Shown here piece by piece: positions 7,450 through 13,656 of a stretch of 14,947 nucleotides of DNA (position 1 is the first letter of the stretch; the number at the start of each line of letters is the position of its first letter). Below the pieces are notes generated by a model. The model had not been told where the DNA came from. It saw only the letters and a list, made by a program, of their open reading frames with translations, and did not search any database. A program made the translations under genes and the position numbers. This DNA is from an uncultured Actinomycetes bacterium (GTDB taxonomy: Bacteria > Actinomycetota > Aquicultoria > CAJVYJ01). The stretch is taken from contig CAJVYJ010000029.1 of the NCBI GenBank assembly GCA_913009475.1, positions 1-14,947 on the forward strand, written 5' to 3'.

Positions 7450-7483
7450 AGCCGAGTTTTTATTATAGCTCATTATATCGGCT
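7450..7483 (-). promoter_or_regulatory. Two tandem TATAAT boxes inside an inverted repeat, upstream of yqeY
   Basis: On the minus strand two perfect TATAAT hexamers occur ten bases apart (7477-7472 and 7467-7462), bracketed by the inverted arms AGCCGA and TCGGCT (7483-7478, 7455-7450). They lie about 55-70 bases before the yqeY ATG, the expected distance for a promoter. The -35 matches are poor (TTAAGT for the proximal box). A regulator binding the inverted arms is possible but is inference. Confidence 0.4.
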
Positions 7484-7530
7484 CACTTAAGGATATATCA
7501 TACCCTATTTGGCTGATATATTTTAAAAAA

Positions 7531-7552
7531 GTCTAGAGCCTGGAGTCTAGAG
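7531..7552. repeat. Short direct repeat GTCTAGAG
   Basis: The octamer GTCTAGAG occurs at 7531-7538 and 7545-7552, separated by six bases; each copy contains the palindrome TCTAGA. No gene or promoter is obviously attached to it. Confidence 0.4.
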
Positions 7553-7636
7553 AAAATCTCAATCATCTACTATCCTCTTGTACTCTTGCAGCCGCGGAAT
7601 GGCACGGCGGAGGGCTTCTATGTAAACATTTCTCAG

Positions 7637-7660
7637 GCAAAGCAAGCTTTGCAGCTACAC
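7637..7660 (-). repeat. Hairpin repeat, copy a (GTAG-flanked)
   Basis: The 16-base perfect palindrome GCAAAGC-AA-GCTTTGC (7637-7652) is preceded on the minus strand by GTGTAGCT. This flank resembles those of copy b (GGGTAGGGG) and copy c (GTGTAGGGG), which suggests a shared element type with a different stem. Confidence 0.5.
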
Positions 7661-7675
7661 CTTACCTATCTTCAC

Positions 7676-7703
7676 GGGTGGAGATAAACTCCACCCCTAC
7701 CCG
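7676..7703 (-). repeat. Hairpin repeat, copy b (GTAGGGG-flanked, loop TTTAT)
   Basis: An eight-base-pair perfect stem GGGTGGAG / CTCCACCC (7676-7683, 7689-7696) closes the loop ATAAA (TTTAT on the minus strand). On the minus strand it is preceded by CGGGTAGG. The flank plus stem edge (CCACCCCTACCCG on plus) matches copy c at 13204-13216 in 11 of 13 bases. Confidence 0.6.
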
Positions 7704-7748
7704 TTTTACGTTCTTACCACGTCACCCGTCGGTCTTACCCCTCATAAA

Positions 7749-7767
7749 GCGCCGGATAAACCGGCGC
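7749..7767. repeat. Hairpin repeat with loop identical to copy b but a different stem
   Basis: A seven-base-pair perfect stem GCGCCGG / CCGGCGC (7749-7755, 7761-7767) closes the loop ATAAA. Loop and closing G-C pair are the same as in the copy at 7676-7696, while the remaining stem pairs differ on both sides, as expected if pairing and not sequence is kept. Confidence 0.55.
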
Positions 7768-7805
7768 GCTATACACATCTACCCTCTACCCGCTACGCTT
7801 TTAAG

Positions 7806-7822
7806 CCCGGGGGTATCCCAGG
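7806..7822 (-). terminator. Possible weak terminator hairpin after dnaJ
   Basis: About eleven bases after the dnaJ stop the minus strand can form CCTGGG-ATACC-CCCGGG, a six-pair stem with one G-T pair. It is followed by CTTAAAAG, not a T run, so intrinsic termination would be poor; it may equally be another small repeat. Confidence 0.2.
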
Positions 7823-7832
7823 AATGAAAAAC

Positions 7833-8951
7833 TTAGTGAAACGCACTCTTTATCTTTTCAAAGAGCGATTCGGCTTGATGGTTGCCGTTTTCGCCTCTTA
7901 ACTTCGCAAACTCTTCCAATAACTGTCGCTGTTTTTCAGTTAAACGGGTCGGAGTGTCAACTATAATACTGATTATTTGATTACCGCGCCCATGCCCGCG
8001 CATATAGGGAATACCTTTGCCTTTTAATGTCAGTAAAGAATTATTTTGAGTTCCCGGCATTATTTTAATCTTCTCCTTGCCGTCCAGTGTCGGCAACTCC
8101 ATTTCGCAACCCAAGGCAGCTTGAGTAAACGATATCGGTAACGTTAATAAAACATCTTGGCCGTTACGCTCAAAAACAGGATGTGGCTTAACTTTGAGCT
8201 GCACATATAAATCACCTGTCGAACCGCCAAACTTACCGCTCTCACCTTTCTCCGGAACTCTGATCCGAACGCCGGTATCAACACCGGCGGGAATCTTAAC
8301 TTTTATCTTTTCTTTCTTATTTACCCGACCTTCCCCGCGACACGTTGAACAAGGTTGATTTATGATCTTACCCCGACCCCGACACTGCGGACATGTTCTT
8401 GTCTGCGTTATATTGCCAAGTATAGTCCTTTGTGACGTACGCACACCGCCACTCCCTCCGCAAGTGGGGCAAGTCGACGGCTGTGTTCCCTTTGCCGCTC
8501 CCGTCCCGTGACACTCATCACAACTTGCCGGCCTGGTAATATCGACTACGGTTTCCGCCCCGAAAGCGGCTTCCATAAATGTTATCTCTTTTTCAACCAG
8601 AAAATCCGAACCTTCTTCACCCCGGCTCTGTCTACTTCTTTGACCGGTAAAATCGCCGAAAAACATATCAAATATATTTTCAAAGCCGGCGTCAGCGCCG
8701 CCAAAACCGCCAAAACCCTCTCCGCCCGTACCTCGGCCGACGTGGCCAAACTGGTCATATTGACGACGTTTATTAGCATCACTCAATACTTCATAAGCTT
8801 GATTAACTTCTTTGAATTTTGATTCAGCCTCCGGGTCGTGCTGATTTACATCCGGGTGATAACGCCGCGCCAAACGGCGATAAGCTTTTTTTATCTCAAC
8901 ATCATCTGCGTTTCTAGATACGCCTAAAATTTCATAAAAATCTTTAGCCAA
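7833..8951 (-). CDS. dnaJ: Chaperone protein DnaJ (Hsp40)
   Basis: Co-chaperone that delivers unfolded proteins to DnaK and stimulates its ATPase; cytoplasmic. The 372-residue product is full length and complete. The J domain (1-70) has HPD at 32-34, a Gly/Phe-rich linker follows (about 70-105), and a zinc-binding domain has four CxxCxGxG repeats starting at Cys144, Cys161, Cys187 and Cys201. The C-terminal substrate-binding domains run from about 215 to 360. The start is TTG at 8951 with GAGG about ten bases upstream; an in-frame stop just before it leaves no earlier option. It begins six bases after the hrcA stop, so the two are co-transcribed and dnaJ should share hrcA control. DnaK and GrpE, its partners, usually lie between hrcA and dnaJ in Bacillota; here they are not in the window. 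Confidence 0.97.
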   Translation of the reverse strand: MAKDFYEILGVSRNADDVEIKKAYRRLARRYHPDVNQHDPEAESKFKEVNQAYEVLSDANKRRQYDQFGHVGRGTGGEGFGGFGGADAGFENIFDMFFGDFTGQRSRQSRGEEGSDFLVEKEITFMEAAFGAETVVDITRPASCDECHGTGAAKGTQPSTCPTCGGSGGVRTSQRTILGNITQTRTCPQCRGRGKIINQPCSTCRGEGRVNKKEKIKVKIPAGVDTGVRIRVPEKGESGKFGGSTGDLYVQLKVKPHPVFERNGQDVLLTLPISFTQAALGCEMELPTLDGKEKIKIMPGTQNNSLLTLKGKGIPYMRGHGRGNQIISIIVDTPTRLTEKQRQLLEEFAKLRGENGNHQAESLFEKIKSAFH

Positions 8952-8957
8952 CTGACA

Positions 8958-9992
8958 TCATCCTCGCTTATTAATTGATTCAAATACATTACCCAACTTT
9001 TCAGCAATGTTCTGAACTGCTGATATCACTCTGGGGTAGGCCATTCTTGTCGGCCCCAATATTCCCAAGGCCCCTAAGGTCTCGCCGTCGGCTTGATAAC
9101 TTGAAGCCACCAAACTACAGCCTTCAATATCCAAATCGACATTCTCCGCGCCTATTTTAACCACGACCTGATATTCCTCGGAGATATCCGATAATAAACC
9201 CAGTAACTGATAAGATTTCTCCAACGTTGATAAGAGCTTTTGTATCATCTCCAAACTTTCAAATTCCGGATGTGATAATAAATTTAAAGCGCCGTTATAA
9301 TATATATTCTCTCTCTCATTCCGGTTTAAAAGCTCACTTATTTTACAAATAAATAGCTTGATGGCCTGCTCGTCTTCTATTTTCGCTATTCTTCCCAGTT
9401 TTGTGGTCGCAATCTTCTTGACATTAATGCCGACTAGTTTCTGATTAAGTATCTTTTCATAAACGCCCAATTGCTCGGCATCACAGCTTTTTTTCAAGTC
9501 AACCATTTTTTTCGCCACTGAGCCCGCATTAGTAATAACCACCATAAGCACCAATGCCGGCGACAACAGCACTAAATCAAGATGTTTAATCTTGTCATTG
9601 AGCAAGACCGGTGCAAAAACCAGAGACGCATAGCTGGTTAAAGTAGTCAATAATATCGAGGTCTCTTTCATTATGGTTTCCACTTCATAGTCGAGCTCTT
9701 TATAATGCAGACTAATGGATTTTTTCTCGTCAAACGACAAGGCATTATTAAAATCCAAACTATCAACATAAAAGCGGTATCCCATATCACTGGGAACGCG
9801 GCCTGATGAAGGATGCGGCTGCTCCAAGAAGCCCATCTCCTCCAGCTCCGCCAATTCATGCCGTACGGTTGCCGAGCTGATATCCAAATTATGCTCAGCC
9901 ACCAAACGTTTGGAACCGACCGGCTCAGCGGTTATGACATAGTCCTCGATTACAGCCGTCAATATTGTTTTTTTTCGTTTATCCATTTCCAA
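8958..9992 (-). CDS. hrcA: Heat-inducible transcription repressor HrcA
   Basis: Repressor of class I heat-shock genes that binds CIRCE operators with help from GroEL. The 344-residue product has the family length. Residues about 1-70 form a winged helix-turn-helix (KRKKTILTAVIEDYVITAEPVGSK; SSATVRHELAELEEMGFLEQPHPSSGRVPSD). A GAF-like and insert region fills the middle and the C-terminus carries LGALGILGPTRMAYPRVISAV, strongly conserved in HrcA. The start is TTG at 9992 with GGAGG nine bases upstream; an ATG two codons later (9986) would have fifteen-base spacing. A degenerate CIRCE element lies 28-54 bases upstream, suggesting self-repression. dnaJ follows after six bases. Confidence 0.97.
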   Translation of the reverse strand: MEMDKRKKTILTAVIEDYVITAEPVGSKRLVAEHNLDISSATVRHELAELEEMGFLEQPHPSSGRVPSDMGYRFYVDSLDFNNALSFDEKKSISLHYKELDYEVETIMKETSILLTTLTSYASLVFAPVLLNDKIKHLDLVLLSPALVLMVVITNAGSVAKKMVDLKKSCDAEQLGVYEKILNQKLVGINVKKIATTKLGRIAKIEDEQAIKLFICKISELLNRNERENIYYNGALNLLSHPEFESLEMIQKLLSTLEKSYQLLGLLSDISEEYQVVVKIGAENVDLDIEGCSLVASSYQADGETLGALGILGPTRMAYPRVISAVQNIAEKLGNVFESINKRG

Positions 9993-10013
9993 ACTGTTCC
10001 GCCTCCGCGAATT

Positions 10014-10049
10014 ATTATATTAGCACTTAAACTAAAAGAGTTAAGTATA
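10014..10049 (-). promoter_or_regulatory. CIRCE-like HrcA operator with overlapping -10 boxes upstream of hrcA
   Basis: On the minus strand the sequence ACTTAACTC-N9-AAGTGCTAA (10046-10020) matches the CIRCE consensus TTAGCACTC-N9-GAGTGCTAA in 12 of 18 arm positions with the exact nine-base spacer. The right arm matches 8 of 9, the left only 4 of 9. A TATACT (10049-10044) overlaps the left arm and a perfect TATAAT (10019-10014) abuts the right arm; both lack a clear -35. Position, spacer and neighbouring hrcA make an operator likely, though it is degenerate. Confidence 0.5.
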
Positions 10050-10100
10050 TATAGGCTATAATATTAGATTCATTTAGTAAAGGATACAAGGAAAGCAACA

Positions 10101-10157
10101 ATGTCGCTTAAGGTTAAAGAAACTTCCCTGGACTTATGGCCGCGGAACTTTCTTTGA
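10101..10157 (+). CDS. Possible 18-codon small ORF divergent from hrcA
   Basis: In the 167-base gap between hemW and hrcA the plus strand has TATAAT (10057-10062), then AAGGA (10088-10092), an eight-base spacer, and ATG 10101 opening an 18-codon frame (MSLKVKETSLDLWPRNFL) to TGA 10155. The ribosome-site geometry is better than for several real genes here, but no -35 is seen, no homologue is known to me, and chance is quite possible. Its 3' half overlaps the imperfect inverted repeat at 10116-10155. The CIRCE-like operator lies between it and hrcA. Confidence 0.2.
   Translation: MSLKVKETSLDLWPRNFL
10116..10155 (-). terminator. Imperfect inverted repeat after hemW, possible terminator
   Basis: Five bases after the hemW stop the arms AAAGAAACTTCC (10116-10127) and GGAACTTTCTTT (10144-10155) pair in 11 of 12 positions around a 16-base loop. 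On the minus strand the 3' arm ends in GTTTCTTTAACC, a broken T tract. It may attenuate read-through from lepA-hemW into hrcA-dnaJ; a typical GC-rich terminator is not present. Confidence 0.3.
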
Positions 10158-10159
10158 GA

Positions 10160-11269
10160 TTAGACGAACTCTGACATAACCGCGTCGGCCACCAGGCGGC
10201 CACGGTCGGTCAAGCGCCAGACCTTATCGGCTTCCAACAAGTTGCCGGCGCTAAGGCGCTCTATTACGAGCTCATAACGTTTTCTCAAATCGCAATGAAA
10301 CTTCTCCTCGATGTCGGTAACGCGAAAACCGTCCACTAACCGCAAACCAAGAAATATCGACTCAGCCAAACGTATCTCTTTTGTTAGGGTTTCGGTTGCG
10401 GCGATGGCATCGCCACCATTAAAAATGGCTCTTATATACGATTCCGGCTTGAAGATATTACAAAACCGCCGGTTATTAAGACAACTGTAAGCACCGGCGC
10501 CAAAGCCAAGATAATCCCGGCCCAACCAGTAGTTTAGATTGTGACGACACTCAAATCCGCAGCGCGCAAAATTCGATATCTCATAGTGATGATAAACGCC
10601 TGACAGGTAGTTGTGAGTGATTTCCATCATCCGCGCCTGGTTCTCTTCGTCCGGTATCGAGATATTACCTTTTTTAATCGCCGCATAAAGCGGCGTTCCC
10701 GGCTCTACGCTAAGACCGTAAGCTGAGACATGACTCGGTTCCAAAGCTACGACTTGCTTCAACTCCCGGCGCCACTCTTCCACTGATTGTCCGGGCAGAC
10801 CGAATATCAGATCTATATTGACATTATCGAAACCGGCTTCAAGGGCGACGTTATACGCGCTAACTGCCTCTTTCGCGGTATGTCGACGCCGCAGAAATAT
10901 CAATTTCTTGTCATCAAATGATTGAATACCTAAGCTTAAACGATTAAAACCCAAATCCGAGCACTCTGTTAATAAGCTTGTGTTGACATCTTCCGGATTG
11001 GCTTCCAGGGATATCTCGACATTTTTATCAACACTATAATATTTTCTAACGGTTCTCATTATCCGGCTTAAGTTAACGACTCCCAACTTCAACGGATTGC
11101 CGCCGCCAAAATAGATAGTGCTAATTTTCAAGCGACTATCGGAACGGGCCCTAATCTCTTTGACCAGAGCCGCCGTATAATCGTCAATCATCTCTTCTCG
11201 ACCGACGTATGTATTAAAATCACAATAAATACATTTGGAAGCGCAAAAAGGAGTATGAACGTATATCAT
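10160..11269 (-). CDS. hemW: Radical SAM heme chaperone HemW (formerly annotated as oxygen-independent coproporphyrinogen oxidase)
   Basis: Radical SAM protein that binds heme and delivers it to target enzymes; it has lower activity expectations than HemN and is not the coproporphyrinogen dehydrogenase. The 369-residue product starts MIYVHTPFCASKCIYCDFN, with the 4Fe-4S motif C-x3-C-x2-C at Cys9, Cys13 and Cys16, the third directly followed by DF as in HemW. Also typical are NVNIDLIFGLPGQS near 150-163, HNLNYWLGRDYLGFGAGA, and a C-terminal HemN-type winged region. One oddity is GGGNP at 55-59 where the family normally has GGGTP. ATG at 11269 overlaps the lepA stop in ATGA, so translation is coupled. 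The lepA-hemW-hrcA order is standard in Bacillota and related phyla. Confidence 0.95.
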   Translation of the reverse strand: MIYVHTPFCASKCIYCDFNTYVGREEMIDDYTAALVKEIRARSDSRLKISTIYFGGGNPLKLGVVNLSRIMRTVRKYYSVDKNVEISLEANPEDVNTSLLTECSDLGFNRLSLGIQSFDDKKLIFLRRRHTAKEAVSAYNVALEAGFDNVNIDLIFGLPGQSVEEWRRELKQVVALEPSHVSAYGLSVEPGTPLYAAIKKGNISIPDEENQARMMEITHNYLSGVYHHYEISNFARCGFECRHNLNYWLGRDYLGFGAGAYSCLNNRRFCNIFKPESYIRAIFNGGDAIAATETLTKEIRLAESIFLGLRLVDGFRVTDIEEKFHCDLRKRYELVIERLSAGNLLEADKVWRLTDRGRLVADAVMSEFV

Positions 11270-13065
11270 TCACTCACCTTCAAAACCGCTAAAAACGCCT
11301 CTTGAGGGACGGATACGCTTCCTACTTGTTTCATCCGCTTCTTGCCGGCTTTCTGCTTCGCTAAAAGTTTTCGTTTTCTCGATATATCACCGCCATAGCA
11401 TTTAGAAGTGACATCTTTTCTTTTGGCCTTTATTGTTTCACGAGCGATTATCTTGCCGCCAATTGCCGCTTGTATAGCTATTTCAAACATCTGGCGCGGG
11501 ATAATCTCCCGCAACTTTTCCGTCAGAGCTTTACCCCGATTATAAGCTTTATCACTGCTTACTATGGCGGAAAAAGCGTCAATCGGTTCGCCTGAAAGTA
11601 GAATATCAAGCTTTACCAGGTTCGTGGCGCGATAACCGATATATTCATAATCCAAGGACGCGTAACCTTTGGTATTGGACTTTAATTGGTCATAAAAGTC
11701 CATCACTATCTCACCAAGCGGTAAGTTGTAATTGATTTGAACTCTTTTCTCGCTGAGATATTGCATATCTTCCAACTCTCCACGCCTATCCTGGCAGAGT
11801 TTCATAATCGAACCGACAAAATCAGGCGGCGTTAATATGTTGGCTCTAATAAAAGGCTCTTCAATCTGTGTAAAGCTGCCGGGGTTGGGAAACTCAGACG
11901 GATTGCTGATGACTTTGGTTTCATTATTGTTAAGCCTTACCCGATAGGCAACACTGGGAGCCGTGGCCAACAACTCCAGCTGATACTCCCTTTCCAGGCG
12001 TTCTTTAACAATCTCTAAGTGAAGCAAACCCAAAAATCCGCAACGAAAACCAAACCCGAGCGCAGTTGACGTTTCCGGCTGAAAACTTAAGGCGGGATCA
12101 TTGAGAATTAATTTATCCAGAGCTTCACGTAATTCCGGGTATTGTCCACCGTCAATCGGGTAAAGTCCGCAATAGACCATGGGCTTGACCTCCTCATAGC
12201 CCGGCAAAGCCCGGACCTGTTGACCGGCTTCCGTGATAGTGTCGCCTACCTTTGTTTCCGTTAAGGCTTTTATTCCGGTTATCAGGTAGCCGACTTCACC
12301 AGCGGCCAACTCATCGGCCGGTTGCATGCCCGGCGACAAAACGCCTACCTCCTCAACCTCGGATACTTTTCCCGTCGCTAACATCTTTATCTTCATACCC
12401 GGCTTTATATGCCCGTCTACTACTCGTATAAAGACGATAACCCCGCGGTACTGGTCATACATTGAGTCAAATATTAATGCTCTTAATCCTGAATCAGGAT
12501 CACCCGCTGGAGGAGGTATATGCTTGATTATCGCCTCCAATACATCGACTACGCCCAAACCGGTTTTTGCGCTCACCATTAAAGCGTTCTCGGCTGAGAC
12601 CCCAAGACCGTCTTCTATCTCCTTGGTTACGCGTTTGGGGTCGGCGCTGGGCAGGTCGATTTTATTGATAACCGGAATTATGGCCAAATCATTTTCTAAG
12701 GCCAGATAAACATTGGCCACGGTTTGAGCCTCTACGCCTTGAGCGGCATCAACTACAAGCAAGGCTCCTTCACAAGCCGCTAAGCTGCGTGATACCTCAT
12801 AGGTAAAATCTACATGCCCGGGTGTATCTATCAAATTCATGGTATAGGTCCGGCCGTCTTTAGCATCGTATTGTATACGTACCGCCTGCGCCTTTATTGT
12901 AATGCCGCGTTCACGTTCAAGATCCATGCTGTCAAGAACTTGCGCTTTCATATCTCTATTGGAAATAGTATGAGTTGACTCCAGTAAACGATCGGCTAAA
13001 GTTGATTTACCATGGTCTATATGCGCGATTATGGAAAAATTTCTAATTAAGCTCTCTTTTATCAA
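11266..13065 (-). CDS. lepA: Elongation factor 4 (LepA) GTPase
   Basis: Ribosome-bound translational GTPase implicated in back-translocation and in 30S assembly or initiation. The 599-residue product is full length. GTPase motifs are AHIDHGKS (14-21), RERGIT (51-56), DTPGH with the catalytic His84 (80-84), NKID (134-137) and SAKTG (165-169). The EF-G-like domains II, III and V follow, then the LepA-specific C-terminal domain ending KAGKKRMKQVGSVSVPQEAFLAVL. The start is TTG at 13065, with AAGGA eight bases upstream. A promoter (AAGACA-N17-TATAAT) lies 29-57 bases upstream, so lepA probably heads the transcript lepA-hemW. Its stop overlaps the hemW start by four bases. Confidence 0.98.
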   Translation of the reverse strand: MIKESLIRNFSIIAHIDHGKSTLADRLLESTHTISNRDMKAQVLDSMDLERERGITIKAQAVRIQYDAKDGRTYTMNLIDTPGHVDFTYEVSRSLAACEGALLVVDAAQGVEAQTVANVYLALENDLAIIPVINKIDLPSADPKRVTKEIEDGLGVSAENALMVSAKTGLGVVDVLEAIIKHIPPPAGDPDSGLRALIFDSMYDQYRGVIVFIRVVDGHIKPGMKIKMLATGKVSEVEEVGVLSPGMQPADELAAGEVGYLITGIKALTETKVGDTITEAGQQVRALPGYEEVKPMVYCGLYPIDGGQYPELREALDKLILNDPALSFQPETSTALGFGFRCGFLGLLHLEIVKERLEREYQLELLATAPSVAYRVRLNNNETKVISNPSEFPNPGSFTQIEEPFIRANILTPPDFVGSIMKLCQDRRGELEDMQYLSEKRVQINYNLPLGEIVMDFYDQLKSNTKGYASLDYEYIGYRATNLVKLDILLSGEPIDAFSAIVSSDKAYNRGKALTEKLREIIPRQMFEIAIQAAIGGKIIARETIKAKRKDVTSKCYGGDISRKRKLLAKQKAGKKRMKQVGSVSVPQEAFLAVLKVSE

Positions 13066-13093
13066 GCCCTACATCCTTATTTAGTGTCTTTAT

Positions 13094-13122
13094 ATTATAT
13101 GGGATTGTTTTGATATTGTCTT
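13094..13122 (-). promoter_or_regulatory. Sigma-A-type promoter for lepA-hemW
   Basis: On the minus strand AAGACA (13122-13117) is followed by 17 bases and a perfect TATAAT (13099-13094). The -35 matches TTGACA in four of six positions and the spacing is ideal. The predicted transcript start is about 20 bases before the lepA TTG, leaving room for its AAGGA ribosome site. Confidence 0.6.
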
Positions 13123-13188
13123 GGGTGTTTCTATATATAGTGCTGGAATGGGAAATAGATATCCGTCCGTAAAGGTGTAAAGCGTGCA

Positions 13189-13216
13189 GGCGCGAGAGCC
13201 GGCGCCGCCCCTACAC
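13189..13216 (-). repeat. Hairpin repeat, copy c (GTGTAGGGG-flanked)
   Basis: GGCGC (13189-13193) pairs with GCGCC (13202-13206). On the minus strand the stem is preceded by GTGTAGGGG; this flank matches that of copy b at 7692-7703 with few changes (CCGCCCCTACACG versus CCACCCCTACCCG on plus). An outer GTGTA/TACAC pairing (13176-13180 with 13212-13216) is also possible. Confidence 0.4.
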
Positions 13217-13223
13217 GAGGGTT

Positions 13224-13260
13224 GGAGCAAAGCCGGCAACATTCATACCGGGTTTGCTCC
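13224..13260. repeat. Thirteen-base inverted repeat in the cysO-lepA gap
   Basis: GGAGCAAAGCCGG (13224-13236) and CCGGGTTTGCTCC (13248-13260) pair in 12 of 13 positions around an 11-base loop. It lies about 73 bases after the carrier-protein stop and upstream of the lepA promoter. There is no T run on either strand, so a simple intrinsic terminator is unlikely; it may be another intergenic hairpin element. Confidence 0.5.
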
Positions 13261-13332
13261 CCGGAGTGTAATACTAAGGCAGGATTCTTATTAACACGTA
13301 ATAGGATGGAGATATAAACTTAAGAATAAATT

Positions 13333-13608
13333 TCAACCACCGGCGATAGCGGGTATGATAGATATCTCCTCATCACCTTTGACCGACGTATCCAAGCCAT
13401 CAAGAAAACGTATATCCTCCTGCCCGACAAAGACATTAATAAAACGCCGTAGATTGCCGTTCTCATCTATCAAACGCTCGCCGATGCCCGGGTATTGCTC
13501 TTCCAGGTTAGTAAGCAAATCCCGTATGTTACCGCCCTCAGCCGTAACTTCATTATTACCCTTGGTCAAACTCCGCAGTTGCGTAGGAATCCTGATCTTA
13601 ACGCTCAT
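13333..13608 (-). CDS. CysO-like MoaD/ThiS-family sulfur-carrier protein
   Basis: Small beta-grasp protein (91 residues) ending in the exposed Gly-Gly of ubiquitin-like sulfur carriers (IIPAIAGG). In this family the C-terminus is adenylated and converted to a thiocarboxylate that donates sulfide. The whole sequence (VKIRIPTQLRSLT...LLTNLEEQYPGIGERLIDENGNLRRFINVFVGQEDIRFLDGLDTSV) resembles Mycobacterium tuberculosis CysO more than MoaD or ThiS, from memory of that sequence. No C-terminal extension needs removal before activation. ATG at 13608 has GGAGG seven bases upstream. It follows threonine synthase by 48 bases, the pairing known in actinobacteria such as Streptomyces. The activating E1-like enzyme, a CysM homologue and a Mec protease are not in the window. 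The likely role is sulfur donation in cysteine or homocysteine synthesis; which of these is unknown. Confidence 0.88.
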   Translation of the reverse strand: MSVKIRIPTQLRSLTKGNNEVTAEGGNIRDLLTNLEEQYPGIGERLIDENGNLRRFINVFVGQEDIRFLDGLDTSVKGDEEISIIPAIAGG

Positions 13609-13656
13609 TTTAATACCTCCATTTACACTTAATTACCATAAATTATACACATTCGC

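Larger units (their letters stand above)
7408..7832. other. Noncoding stretch between dnaJ and yqeY with hairpin repeats
   Basis: These 425 bases contain no credible gene on either strand. From the dnaJ side they hold a short GC hairpin, three near-perfect palindromes (7637-7652, 7676-7696, 7749-7767), a direct repeat (7531-7552) and the likely yqeY promoter (7450-7483). In Bacillota this interval carries prmA, rsmE, mtaB and rpsU, none of which is present, so it may mark an old deletion or rearrangement now occupied by small repeats. No tRNA or obvious small RNA fold was recognised. Confidence 0.7.

Noticed and set aside
7531..7767. CRISPR array
   Set aside because: The repeats are palindromes of differing sequence at irregular distances, without constant repeats and spacers and with no cas gene nearby.
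7408..7832. Hidden rpsU or other small ribosomal gene upstream of yqeY
   Set aside because: No frame of suitable length and no S21-like basic motif on either strand.
8508..8822. Plus-strand open frame of 104 codons
   Set aside because: Antisense to the dnaJ zinc-finger and Gly/Phe regions; open because of their biased composition.
12326..12709. Plus-strand open frame of 127 codons
   Set aside because: Fully antisense to lepA, whose GTPase motifs are intact; the frame has no recognisable domain or ribosome site.
13224..13260. Intrinsic terminator for thrC-cysO
   Set aside because: The inverted repeat is good but no T run follows on either strand, so it is listed as a repeat.
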